64,000 nucleotides of DNA from Lonicera japonica (lineage: Eukaryota; Streptophyta; Magnoliopsida; Dipsacales; Caprifoliaceae): contig CM038464.1 in assembly GCA_021464415.1 (NCBI GenBank), positions 54,115,328 to 54,179,327 on the forward strand. The letters are read 5' to 3'. The translations under genes were made by a program, and so were the position numbers. Shown piece by piece: positions 49,078 to 60,400 of the stretch; position 1 is the stretch's first letter, and each line of letters opens with the position of its first letter. A model generated the notes under the pieces. The model was not told the DNA's origin. It did not search any database and worked only from the letters and a program-made list of their open reading frames with translations.

Positions 49078-52017
49078 TATATATACATATACGTGTATGA
49101 AATTGTAAGAAAAGATACATAGGATAAGATAATAATTGCGACGTGCACCAAATTTTGATTTTTTTTTATAGTTTTGTCCATGTTAATAACTGTTTGTTAA
49201 CTTTGTTCGAGACAATTCTCCAAGTCTTGCTGCTCAGAATAAAAACAAATCTTTTTATACACGAGTAAACTTTAAAATAGCATATGTAAAAAAAGAAAAG
49301 AAAAAAGACCTAGATCAACTTGATGGTCCAAGGGGCAAATTAAGAAAGAAATCAATGTAATCTGTTAATCACCTCTAGCTGATGTATCTATTGTATATAT
49401 AAATGCTATAACACAATATTTTTAATTTTGCCATTGTGATTTTTTTTTTCTTAAAAACATATGTAAGTAAGTAATCAAGTTTGATTATATTTAAATGGTG
49501 CATGCAGTGGCAGGCCAAGTGGAGTCCATGCCCACCTCGACTTTATAATTAAATATATATATTTTTTATTAATATTTTTGAGAAAAAAAATTAGTAAGTG
49601 ATAGAATAGTCTTTTGGCCTATTTTTTTTTAGTGGATAAATTATACTTTACCCTCCTTATTCTATATTTTTGTGAATTTTATAATTAAGATAGCTTAAAA
49701 GATATTTTATTTTAGTATTTTAGAACTTTAAAATATATACATACTTATGTAGAGATATTTTAGAGTCATCTTTTGAAAGACTAGATGAAAACTATATTTA
49801 ACCTTATGTCATAGTTATTTGTTTTGCCCCCCTTCTACGTATCACTAGATTTACGTGTATAGAAAATAGATGTACATACATATCGTATATACTTTCAATG
49901 TTTGGTACTATATATAAAATATAATTTATTTATTTTTAAACCAAAATAGAGTTAAACCCCTAAGAAAAAACTTATACTCAACATTAAGAATGAACCTTAT
50001 TCTGTCAAAAATTCATTTGAAAAAAAAAAAGGAAAGAAACACTAGGAATATTCATTTGCCATTTACAAGTCCAACTTATTTGTCATTAACTTTAAAACTG
50101 TTATTGTCCAAAAAAAATAAAATAGAACCCTTTAATTATATGGAATTTAAAGTCTCTCAAGCACCCTAAATTATTTGATAATTTAAATCATGGCCTCACA
50201 CCAGATAAAAGAGAGTCAAAATTATAGCTATTAGCATTTATATTGTCATAGTATATGCTGTTATGAATTACACAGAAAAAAAATTATATCTTTATGGAAC
50301 AATTATTTTTATTTCAATTAGGCGTAATATCAATATTTGAGCATAAATTACCATTAGCGAATTTTGTTCGCTTCTCCATGTTAGACGGAAGGAGTGTATA
50401 CTAGTTTATAATTAAAAGAGAAACATTAAAAATACTAACAAATTGTACGAATTATTATATAAACAATTATGACACTAATAAAAAAAAAGATATTAAATGT
50501 GTGCCTCTCGATCCCACTTCGATCAATTGACTTATTGCACATCAATTTATACAAAATATTTGTATAAAAATCAAACAAATTTAACATTTTTTTAATTAAA
50601 ATATGTAAGTAGATGCTCTAGCCAAACCCATAGACCCTAAGGTTAATCATTCACTTATTTTAGTGCATGCTTCCCTGCCTCCACTTTGCACAATGAGTTA
50701 ATAATTCCCACTTTAATTTATATAATCACCTTTAATATCATCGTTATTTTTGAATTATTTTTAGTAAGTATACTCCTCACTTTTATAGTTTTATACCATA
50801 TAGATTTTATTTGATATATCTCCAGGCAGCTGGTAGCACATAAGGTGGTATGCTACACTTTAATCACTCAAAGCTTTTGTGTACGTTTAGTGCTTGTATT
50901 TAATATAAATAAATAAATTAAAAACAAGAAACAAGAGACTTTTGATCTTCTGCTTTTTGAGTTGTTTTTTTATTTTTGTTTTACGAGTTCTTTCTTTTTC
51001 AGAAAATCATTTGTTATTAATTTACTATATATTCATGTCTCAAATGCATGTACTCATATTGTTCCATGCATATATATATATATATATATATAAATGAGGT
51101 GAATATTTGAAATTATAGGCTATATTCAATAGCAACATAAAAAATATTACGAAAAACTGTTAATTTGTATGAGAAGTTAGAAAATAAACTGAAACATGTA
51201 ATAAGATTAAATATTACTTTTTGATTTTTTCCATCAAAATTTTTTCTTTGGGGGTGAGAAAGAAATTTTTTTTCCACAAAAGATAAAAAAAAATATGACA
51301 TATACTCATAAAAATAATTATGAGATAGAGAATATCTCGATATATATTGAATTTTGAATTGGATCGTGTAAGTCCATCAAAATAACATCCCTTATCTAAC
51401 AAATGCGGCTTACAAACTCAGGGACGCAACCTCTCTTAATAATATTCGAGATGGTTGTTATTTGAAACAAAACTAAAGGGAAAAATATTGTAAGTTCCCC
51501 TTTTTCCAATTTATCAATCAATCAAATAAAAGAGTCATGTTAACCCTTACATGACATGAGTCAACAGATCCGAAAACAAACAAATTATATAGGAAACCAA
51601 GGAAAATTATGGTGCAATAGAGTTTGAACATGGTTGTTAAGTCCTCACTTATTTTGATCTACCCAGTAATTTTAAGAAACGTTAATATATTTTACCATAT
51701 ATTTCAGTTCAAACATGATACGACAGTAATTATTTTACAATTAATTTAATATATTAGACAATCAGGTGATGAGGTTGTGTTAACCTCAATGACGATGGTC
51801 AACAAATATAGATGATATAAATCAATGACATCTCAAATGGTTTAAAATTAAGGATAAAAATATATTTATGTAGTATACATCACGTAAGGTAATATATCTT
51901 TTCTTCATCTCAAACTAAAAATCAGTGATGCTAAATAATTTTTTTATTTATATAATATACATCACGAAATGTGAGTCATACTTTAAAAACGACTTTTTTG
52001 TTTTAACTAAATAATGG
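49078..52017. other. Intergenic stretch, no gene supported
   Basis: Very A/T rich. Possible worn Stowaway sequence (GACGGAAGGAGT, about 50385) and family A Tourist-like sequence (about 51130-51300) were seen, but neither has two ends. AT repeats occur near 51070. Confidence 0.35.
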
Positions 52018-52300
52018 ACTTCCACTTTTGAGGGGGTAAATGATTGAGTTTTTTGATGGAATTTGGTGAGGACCAACTCTACCAAATTTCATCAAAACAT
52101 TCAAAAGGAAAATGGGTGAAAAAAAAAAGTTAGATATACATATGCGTGCATTTTGATCATTGAAATTTTTAATTTTTAAATCACTCACTTCCCAATTAAA
52201 TTTTTTGATAAATTTGGTGGAGTTGATCTATTCATTGTGGAGATCAACCCGCCAAGTTTTATTAAAAAATTCAAGCATTTACCACCTCAAAAGAAGAAGT
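52018..52300. repeat. Fold-back element, second full copy
   Basis: The outer arms ACTTCCACTTTTGAGGGGGT and, inverted, ACTTCTTCTTTTGAGGTGGT pair, as do GATTGAGTTTTTTGATGGAA and its partner near 52265. It is clearly related to 48680-49077. No coding sequence or TSD was found. Confidence 0.6.
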
Positions 52301-54160
52301 TTGTTCTTTAATTAAAAAAAATTGATTTATAGAGCCTGGCTGCACGTAAATTAATATATATTTAGAACAAAATTTGTGTATGTATTCTACTATGATAAAT
52401 AAATTTTATTTTTATCGGAGAATTTGCTTTACAAGGAAAATCGGTTAAATGGTATTATAAATAAAAAGACTATTACTTTTACATTATTTCTTATAATTTG
52501 GCGCGAAAGCATACCAGAAAATTAAATAATGTAAATGATTTTCATCATTTCTTATACTTACAAAACAGGCAAAACCGTCTAATTTACATGAAATACTATT
52601 CACATTCAAAATAATTTTTCAATTTAGTCTGGTTTCAGTGAACCAAACATAGCTTTAAATTTAAACTTGAAAAGGAAAGTTTTTTATGGGAAAAAAAAAA
52701 GTGAGAGATATTTTATTAAAACTTAATACATTATTTATTCATCAAATCCTTATGATATGATTTGAAATTGACGTCTCTCTCTCACACGTATTTATATTAT
52801 ATAAATCCTACAAAGAGATCGCAATCTTTTAAACAACGGAAAAAATGTTTAATTAATTAAAGATCAGTACAAATAAATAAAGGTGTAAAAATAAAAGTAT
52901 CTATAGGAGAATTGGCGAAAGATTGAGACTTATTCAATTAATTAAAGTGAGTTGTATCTATACTGCCAAACACCGCCTTAAAATGGGTGGAAATAGAAAC
53001 GTTAAATGCTACTTAATTTAGAAAATCTTTACACGCCCGTAATATCACTTTGAAGATTACATTTCATCAAATTCTTTATAAGTTTGCTTTATATATATAT
53101 ATATATATATAATGTTTTAGTTATATGCATATATACACGCTGCAACTTGACATACACATATTACTAAAATAATTATACTTATTTTTAAATTAATGTACAA
53201 ATTTATATGTACACAGTAAAACATTACAATTTTTTAAAGTAGTATTACACTCTGTCGTAAAGAATATTTCTTTCACAATACGACTGCCCGCAAAATTATA
53301 CAAATTAATTCTAGATATTGTGTAAATTTTTAAAGTACTTTATAATCATATTGTACTACTACCTGTTTGATTAAATTGCTAAGATGCATGTTCTCCTTAT
53401 ATCGAAGTGTTATGGTTCAAATATCATTTCAAGAATTAGGTTTCTTTTAACTTAATGAAAGGTATTTTCTTAATTCCAGTTGTACATCAAAAATATAACA
53501 TAAATTTATAAAATAAGATTCGTTGTGACTAAAAATTTATATCTATGAAAATGTTGACATACTCCATATGTTTATACTTCAAGTGTCATTTAAAATGTTA
53601 TATGAGAGTTCAGAAAGGAATTATTAAAGTATATCGTAGAAAACTCAATACGTCAATTATTGGTTCTAGTTTTTTTTTTTTTTAGCAACTGCACCTCGAA
53701 GAATTCGAATATGGAATCTCCTACTAAATAGATCAAGGACGTAGTAGACCACTATGCTAATCCCATAGGATCTAATTATTGGTTCTAATTCACAATACGC
53801 TTTTATTGATGTAAACTCTCAAACCTTCAAGTTTGTGACGTTATTCTCTTTTAATCAAATGGAGGTTTTATTAGGCATGGTCCATATTAGTCCTCTAAGT
53901 ACTCCAACATGATTTTTAGCGATATTTTTCTTGTATTGTTAGAGATATTTTATTTACACTTTTAATAAATTTTGAAGTATTAAGATACTCGTGTAAACAC
54001 TCATGCCATATATATATATATATATATATTTGATGCGGAGAGAGTTGAATACGAAAGGTCCATTTGCTGTAACAGAGACTCGTGGGCCCATGCAACCACA
54101 ACTTGGTCTAATAATAATTAATATGATTTAACTCATAAGTTGATTGGACCATTGAGCTAG
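52301..54160. other. Intergenic stretch left of the GRF-bearing element
   Basis: A/T rich, with AT microsatellites near 53090 and 54010. No gene or complete mobile element was identified. Confidence 0.35.
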
Positions 54161-54170
54161 CATTATTTAT

Positions 54171-54442
54171 AAAAAAAAGACAAATTAAATTCTGAAATTT
54201 GGATGTATATTCAATTTTACTCCTAATGTTTTAAAAAATACAATATCTTTTTTAAAGTTGCAAAAGTGGTTCAATGGAAACCCTATTTCTAACTCCGTCT
54301 AAATAACTTGACGAAATGCTAAGTTAGACGCTAATTTGACAAAGTCCCACCCAATACACACCACGTGACCTTCACGTGAGAATCCAATTTATATGAGTGT
54401 AATTCAGCTTCATGGATATCAGGAAAAAAAAACATAGTATAC
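54171..54442. repeat. Left TIR of the GRF-bearing element
   Basis: It pairs with 55387-55679 in inverted orientation. It ends just upstream of the start codon at 54466 and includes two CACGTG boxes. Confidence 0.78.
54362..54378 (+). promoter_or_regulatory. Paired CACGTG (G-box) motifs in the left TIR
   Basis: CACGTG occurs at 54362-54367 and 54373-54378, 11 bp apart and about 90 bp before the GRF start codon. The same pair is present in the right TIR (55449-55454 and 55460-55465). G-boxes bind bZIP and bHLH factors; activity here is inferred. Confidence 0.5.
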
Positions 54443-54465
54443 AAAATTCCGTCTGAAGAAAGAAA

Positions 54466-54909
54466 ATGGAGGCCGATGGTCGACTGTGCTATTATAAGAA
54501 TCCCACTATTCTTCGCACTCCGTGGACTGATTTAAATCTTGGAAGAATATTCAGAGGTTGCAAACAATATGGGGTAAAAACTTCAATATTTGGAATTTAA
54601 TTTGCTCCATATTGATCATATTGAACTATATTTCTTATTTTATTGAATCGATATTGTATAAATTTACAGACTGAAGGAAGTTGTCGATTTTTTTCATGGT
54701 TTAACCCTCCTATTTGTGCTGGAGGAAGACAAATAATCCCAAGGTTACTGAGAAGGATAAACATGTTAGAGAACCTTGTACAACAGTGTAAAAGAAAAGA
54801 GAAGCTTTGGATCTTCTTGTTGCTATCATGGTTCATTGTACTCATATTGATATTTAATATGGGAAATAATGACTCTGAGATGAAGAATGGTTATTTGGAG
54901 CTTATGTAA
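54466..54909 (+). CDS. Small GRF-type zinc-finger protein with a C-terminal membrane segment
   Basis: Exons 54466-54573 and 54670-54909 (intron GTAAAA ... TTACAG) encode 115 residues with no stop or frameshift. Residues 7-50 match the GRF zinc finger (LCYYKNP ... LRTPWTDLN-LGR-F-GC ... GSCRFFSWFNPP-C), in the order usual for At4g04775-like plant proteins. Conserved IIPRLLRR follows, then a short basic coiled region and a hydrophobic helix at about 82-98 (tail-anchor-like). Seen oddities: the finger has C8-Y-Y where C-x-C is usual, and N-L-G-R where N-P-G-R is usual, so zinc binding may be weakened. GRF fingers bind single-stranded nucleic acid in some proteins; the role of this membrane-anchored form is unknown. 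It lies inside a Mutator-like element. Confidence 0.8.
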
Positions 54910-55386
54910 GCAAAAATGTAAAAGATGAAGAATGCTTTGTTTTTTGTTTTTAATAACATGGTCTATGTAATGAACTATGTAATGGTCCCATTTTGTTAAT
55001 GAATGAAAAGTTCCTTTTGAATGGAAGGTTTGTTGGTGAATGAATGTTTCCTTGTGAATGAATGAAATGTAACCATGTAATCATCAATATCAATATCAAA
55101 TTAAACAGACAACCATTCAACAATTGAACAATACAACCTTCAAATTAATAAGAGAAGATCATAAATTAAAGAGAGGTGATTTGAAAACTAATATATATTA
55201 ACCATAAGATAAACAAAAAATACAATGAAAAAGCCTATTCATCCACACCTATCTATTAGTTCGGCCCCATCATTACATTCACAAAAGGAATTACAAAAAC
55301 TACCATTAACAAAAAACAAAACATATATGCCCACAATAGCACAGTTGACCATCAGCCTCCATTTTCTTTCCTCCAACGGCATGTTG

Positions 55387-55679
55387 TATGCTCTGGTTTT
55401 TTTCAAGATATCCATGAAGTTTAATTGCACTCATATAACTTGGATTATCACGTGAATGTCACGTGGTGTGTATTGGGCAGGAATAAGCAATTAGCTTAGG
55501 CGGGACTTTGCCACATCAGCGTTTAAACTCAGCATTCCGTCAAGTTATTTAGACAGAGTTAGGACCATGGTCTCAATTGAACCACTTTTGCAACTTTAAA
55601 GAAGACATTGCATTTTTTGAAACATCGGGGGCGAAATTGAATCTACACCCAAATTTCAGGGTTTATTCTATCTTTTTCC
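55387..55679. repeat. Right TIR of the GRF-bearing element
   Basis: Inverted partner of 54171-54442. It is about 20 bp longer because of an extra AAGCTAATTGCTTATTCC-like insert (minus-strand reading) and has many single-base differences. Confidence 0.78.
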
Positions 55680-55689
55680 CATTATTTAT

Positions 55690-57433
55690 GAAAACCTACA
55701 GGATTCTTCCCTTCTACTTCGTCCCATGGTTTGTTTTAATTCATTACAGATATTAAACCTGCAATTTTTTGTTTTTCCTCCACTCTGGTAGATTAATGGT
55801 CAACGTGGGGAAATGTAAAACATGTTGGAGCTATGTATATTCATAATTGTGTCACTCACATGCTAGAAGCATGGTTAGGTAGCAGAAAATATTTGATACT
55901 TCTAAAGTATGTAATCATATTTCAAAATCAATGGGTGAGACATTAACCTATAAGAAGGCAAAATTCTTACCCACCTTCTATATCTTATGTTATTATATTA
56001 ACTTAAAATATAAATTTGTTGACTGTCCTAAAACAACAGTTAACATGAACCTATTCTTATTGATTAGCGCATTAAAGTAAAATCTCAATATGCAGAAATT
56101 TAGCAAGTGAAAGTAATCTACTTTTGAATTGGTTTCCATGGTCGAATTATTATTACACTATGTTTTGAATAAAAATATGGAAGAAAGAAACTACGAATTA
56201 AAAAGAAGGGTTTTCAGATTATTTCAAGTAAATTTGTTAGGGTTCATTCATCTTTAAATCCCATTCGCATCTGATTCCAATGTTTGTTTTAGAGATTCGC
56301 AAAGGAATACCAAATTTTATTGAGAATTCCATATGTCAAAAATAAAATTCATTCACTGTCATGAGACGCGCTATGGGTGGGAGGTAATGTCAGGCTCTGC
56401 TCCTCACTAAAGGAGTAACTAGCCAGAGTGGCGATATCATTTGTCCACAAACAAACCAAACCAAAGTAGGTTTTTAGTAGTTGATTCTTTATTGCATCCA
56501 TTCCTGATCTCACTATCGGGAAATTTTCTTCTTTCACGTTATCTGTGCTAAACTAAGCATCTGAACGAGAGGAATGGGGTAATCATCGAAACCAAGCACG
56601 AGGGGCACCAAGTGTGCACTTCTAAAGAGCTACAGGTTTAGGCCTGAGAAACCTGGTCAATCTAGTACATTCATTATGTTTCAAAAAAGAAACATGACTC
56701 TTAATTTGGGAAAACCCGAAAAACAAAAGAAAAGAAAAAACCTCTTGATAGTATGGAGTAGATATCAAATACAATGCAAGCACAAGTTTTAAATTAGATG
56801 TGCGGCCCGGATATGGTATGAATGGTCCTTAAACCGACCAGCCTTCAATGATTAATTTTGTCACAAAAACGTAGAGATGTTTTTAGCGATAAAATTTTGT
56901 CAATGAAAGACTAGTCCTTATACACAGTTGGACCTTGACAAATCCTTCACGGATACATGTGAGTGTATATATATAGATATTTTGCAATTACAAAGTTACG
57001 GTCTCCTAAGCATTTCTCCATTTTCAGCACATTAGAAGGGTGGAGTTCAGACCCATTTGCCCTCAAAAAAAAAAAAAAAAATTTTCAAACGGAATCGCGC
57101 TTGAATATATCCTAATAAACATCCAAGCAAATGCCCAAATGGCTCATCTACTACTACAAACAAATTGACAAAAACTTACTCCCCCCCCCCCCCCGGGGTC
57201 TCCCCCCCTCTTTTCCCAACCCAAATATTATCCATATAATTTTGGCTCAATGTATTTACATTTTCTAAGCATTTTGAGTCTTGGAATTGACTTTTGACAA
57301 CCACGTATAATTTCCAGTAAACATGATATCGACCCTAATCTGTACATTTTGTGAGCTCGATCAACCTTTCCCCCATTAAAACATCGAACCGTATATCCTG
57401 CCAAATTGGATCCATCGTACTGGGACCCAAAAC
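55690..57433. other. Intergenic stretch and probable 3' UTR of the LMBR1-like gene
   Basis: No gene was accepted. A run of 14 C followed by GGGG lies at 57181-57198, unusual for this A/T-rich region. The minus-strand 3' UTR of the LMBR1-like gene probably covers about 57200-57433. A minus-strand frame at 56349-56537 has no recognised domain. Confidence 0.4.
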
Positions 57434-60400
57434 TCATATATCCATTTCATCTTCATCCCCATTGCTATTACTGCGGTCCAAAGAGGGCCGTTTCAACCGT
57501 TGAAAAATCTCGTCGAGAGAATCGGACGAGGATAAACGGGGGAGAACATTTGGAACAGGAGTTTGTTGGCGTAGAGGAATGTACTTTTTGGCTGCTATGT
57601 TTGCCTTGAAGCTTTGGAAACCGGACTTCATTGAAGCCCATGTTGAGGCTAATTTAGGAGGAGAAGGGCCGGTGCTTGTGGTGTTGGTTGGCTGAGAGTT
57701 GTGTGGATTGAGTAAGGAGACTTTAGTGGAGGGTATGTTATCGGGTGGGTTAGGGTTTGATGATGATTGACGGGTTTGTTGTTCCCTTATGGCTGCGTAT
57801 TTGCTGCTGATGGCTTCTTTGTGCCCACTGTATCTACGAGACTCGTCTCTTGCCAGTTTTGAAGGGCTTTCGGCTGAACTGGTTGCCTTCATTTCAACAC
57901 CATTTCTTTCCTGAAAATTTCAATTTCCAAGTTCAGACAGTAGACTATCACCCCAAGTTAAATTTGTTTTCAGAAAAAAGAATTACTTTGTTGTCGTCTT
58001 AAACCGAAACAGGAAAATTACATATCAAAACAAATTAATAATGCTATGGGATATGCTTCTAATGTTACTAGTTTAAACTATTTAACATTTTTCCAGTTTT
58101 ACAAGAAATCATAACTAAAAATATAATAATGCAGTAACACTTTGCCAAATAAAAAAAAAGAAATATACGCTCAGCCCTTTAATAAAATAAATTACATCTC
58201 AGTGTCAGCCCCCAAAACATCTTTGTATTGATATGTTTCAGCAAGCATGTTCAAATGTGTCAAAACTAAAATCAATTTTGGGGGGTGTCCGATATATCCC
58301 AGTGTGTCGGTGTCCACATTTGTGAGACATTGACAAGTGAATCAAAAAGATGATGAATTGGACTTCTACGACTACATTTATATTTGTGAATCTGCATCTA
58401 GTAGATCAAATTTAAGTTCAAGAAAAAGCAAAGATAAATAATACTCTCCCAAATTATGAGTCCACGGTTGACTCTCACTCTTTCTTAAGGATACACCAAT
58501 CTCAACATAACCAATGATAAAAAATAAAACTTGTTTGTTATCATGAGATTTGGTACATTGATCACGCCCCAAAAAGAAAACTGGACTCTTCATTTGGGAA
58601 GTCTAGAAAAGTAATACTGGACTTTTAATTTAGGACATCCAGAAAAGGAATATTGGAGTCTTAATTTGGAAAGGCCGAGGGAGAAAGGGAGGGGGTACTC
58701 CCCCTATTGCAAACTAAGTGTTGCACTTGCCTTTTCGGGATGTAACATATTTAATGGTCAATTTCTAAATCCCAAGTTATCAAAAGTACAAATCCTCTCC
58801 GGTGGTCCATTAGCATGTCTAGGTGCATGTATATGAGTGGGTCTGGTGCTCTAATAGGTTCGATGTTATCAAAGAGAAAAATCTCAACGAGTTTTGACAG
58901 TTAAATAGCGACTCTTAATTTACACAAATAAATTATTAAAAACAATAATTGAGAATACATACTGCAGTATTGCTGCCAGACTCCAAATCCGAGCTCGCAC
59001 CGTTGAAAGTCCTTGCCAATGGAACAACACTTTCACCAACTTTACGCCCTTCTTCGAGCCATGTTCGTTCTGAGAAAATAATAACGATGAATAAAATTTC
59101 AAGCAGCATGTAATACCAAATTTATATTAGATGAAAACCTAGAAAAGTCATATAGGTCTGAAACTGTTAATATTCACAAGTCCAAATGATATTACAGAAA
59201 AAGTGCACATGATATACAATTACCTTTTTGCAATATAATAAGTCCTGATGGATCAAATCCATCCAAATCCTCTGCTTCTGTTTGGAATCTAGACAACTTC
59301 CAGTTCCCAAAGAAACTAATAACCTTGTCAAAGAAATTACTTGCAACCAACAGAGTATAAACAACCATAATAAGTGGATAAATTTTGTTGAATCCTTTCC
59401 CAAAGAAAGGGACAGCATCATCGATGTTCCCCATTCTCTGAAATTTTAAACAAATTCAATATCAGAAATTGAAGAAAAGGCCAATCTTAGAGGGGAAACA
59501 AATGTTATATCCTGAAAATCCAAAACAATGAAGTAATTTGCACCCAAAGTTACCATTTGCGTGATGTAGAGCACACGCATGAAAGAATATTAGGATAACA
59601 TAATTAGTAAATAAGATAGAAGGCAGAGGGAAATTGTGACTATATATGTATATATGCGGTAATGAAATGGATGAAGCAATTATTAAACAAAGAGTTGCAC
59701 ACAGAGTGCACACGCACGCACGGAGAAGATATATGTAGGTTGATCTTTGAACAACCTACATCCAAAGGTACGAATTCGGTATAGTAATCAACAATCAGTA
59801 CAATCCGTCTAATTCAAGGAGAAGAGCTCCATGAGCAGTTAGATGGTTCAAGCATACAGATGCTCTCTTTACAAAACAATGATGTTTTGCTGAAAGAATC
59901 AAAATAAAATATCTGCCCAAGGGTTAAGAGCAAACCATGAACCACAAGAAAAAAAAAATTTGTTGCTCTCTCTCAACCCTCTTGCAAGGCGAATCTTAGC
60001 TCTACACCTCTGCTCTAATCGAAGAACACAAAGGCTGATCTGATAAAGGGCGTGCTCAATTTTGTTCAAATCCATCTCAGACCAGATTTCTCTTTCTTCA
60101 TATCAATTTTCGGCTTTGTGAAGTTAAACTACAGTTGGAAGCTAGTGTAGTTTCTAATTGCTTTGTGTCTAATGTTCACATTTTACAGCGCTTTGTATGG
60201 AAACGTTTGGTCGAAAAACTCTTGCTCATATTTAGAACAAGTAAAGTCTGATTTCTTGTATTATAATACATATATGAAGAAAATAAAATAGACAGCCTGG
60301 CAACTCCTATGATGATGATGGATCAAAGGACAAGGACACCTTGAGCTACGCCTAGGGCTATAGCTTTAGTGCCCTAACACAAAGTGCTTTTACTGCACAG

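Larger units (their letters stand above)
54171..55679 (+). mobile_element. Mutator-like element carrying an apparently intact GRF zinc-finger gene
   Basis: A perfect 10-bp TSD, CATTATTTAT (54161-54170 and 55680-55689), bounds 1509 bp. The two ends are inverted copies over about 270-290 bp: TTCTGAAATTTGG, TTGCAAAAGTGGTTCAAT, CTAAATAACTTGACG, CCAATACACACCACGTGAC and TTCATGGATATC are found in both arms. Long TIRs with a 9-11 bp TSD mark a Mutator-like element. It has no mudrA transposase. Its only convincing gene is a two-exon GRF zinc-finger gene that starts about 24 bp after the left TIR, so the TIR probably serves as its promoter. Confidence 0.8.

Noticed and set aside
55239..55430. 63-codon minus-strand frame inside the GRF-bearing element, starting in the right TIR
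   Set aside because: It could be a second element gene, but the equivalent left-TIR frame is not open and no domain is visible.
56349..56537. 62-codon minus-strand frame 0.9 kb beyond the LMBR1 stop
   Set aside because: Codon use looks plausible, but no family, no splice partners and no continuation were seen.
57181..57198. Poly-C run followed by GGGG
   Set aside because: Striking composition, but it may be a sequencing or assembly artefact, and no element or gene boundary is attached to it.
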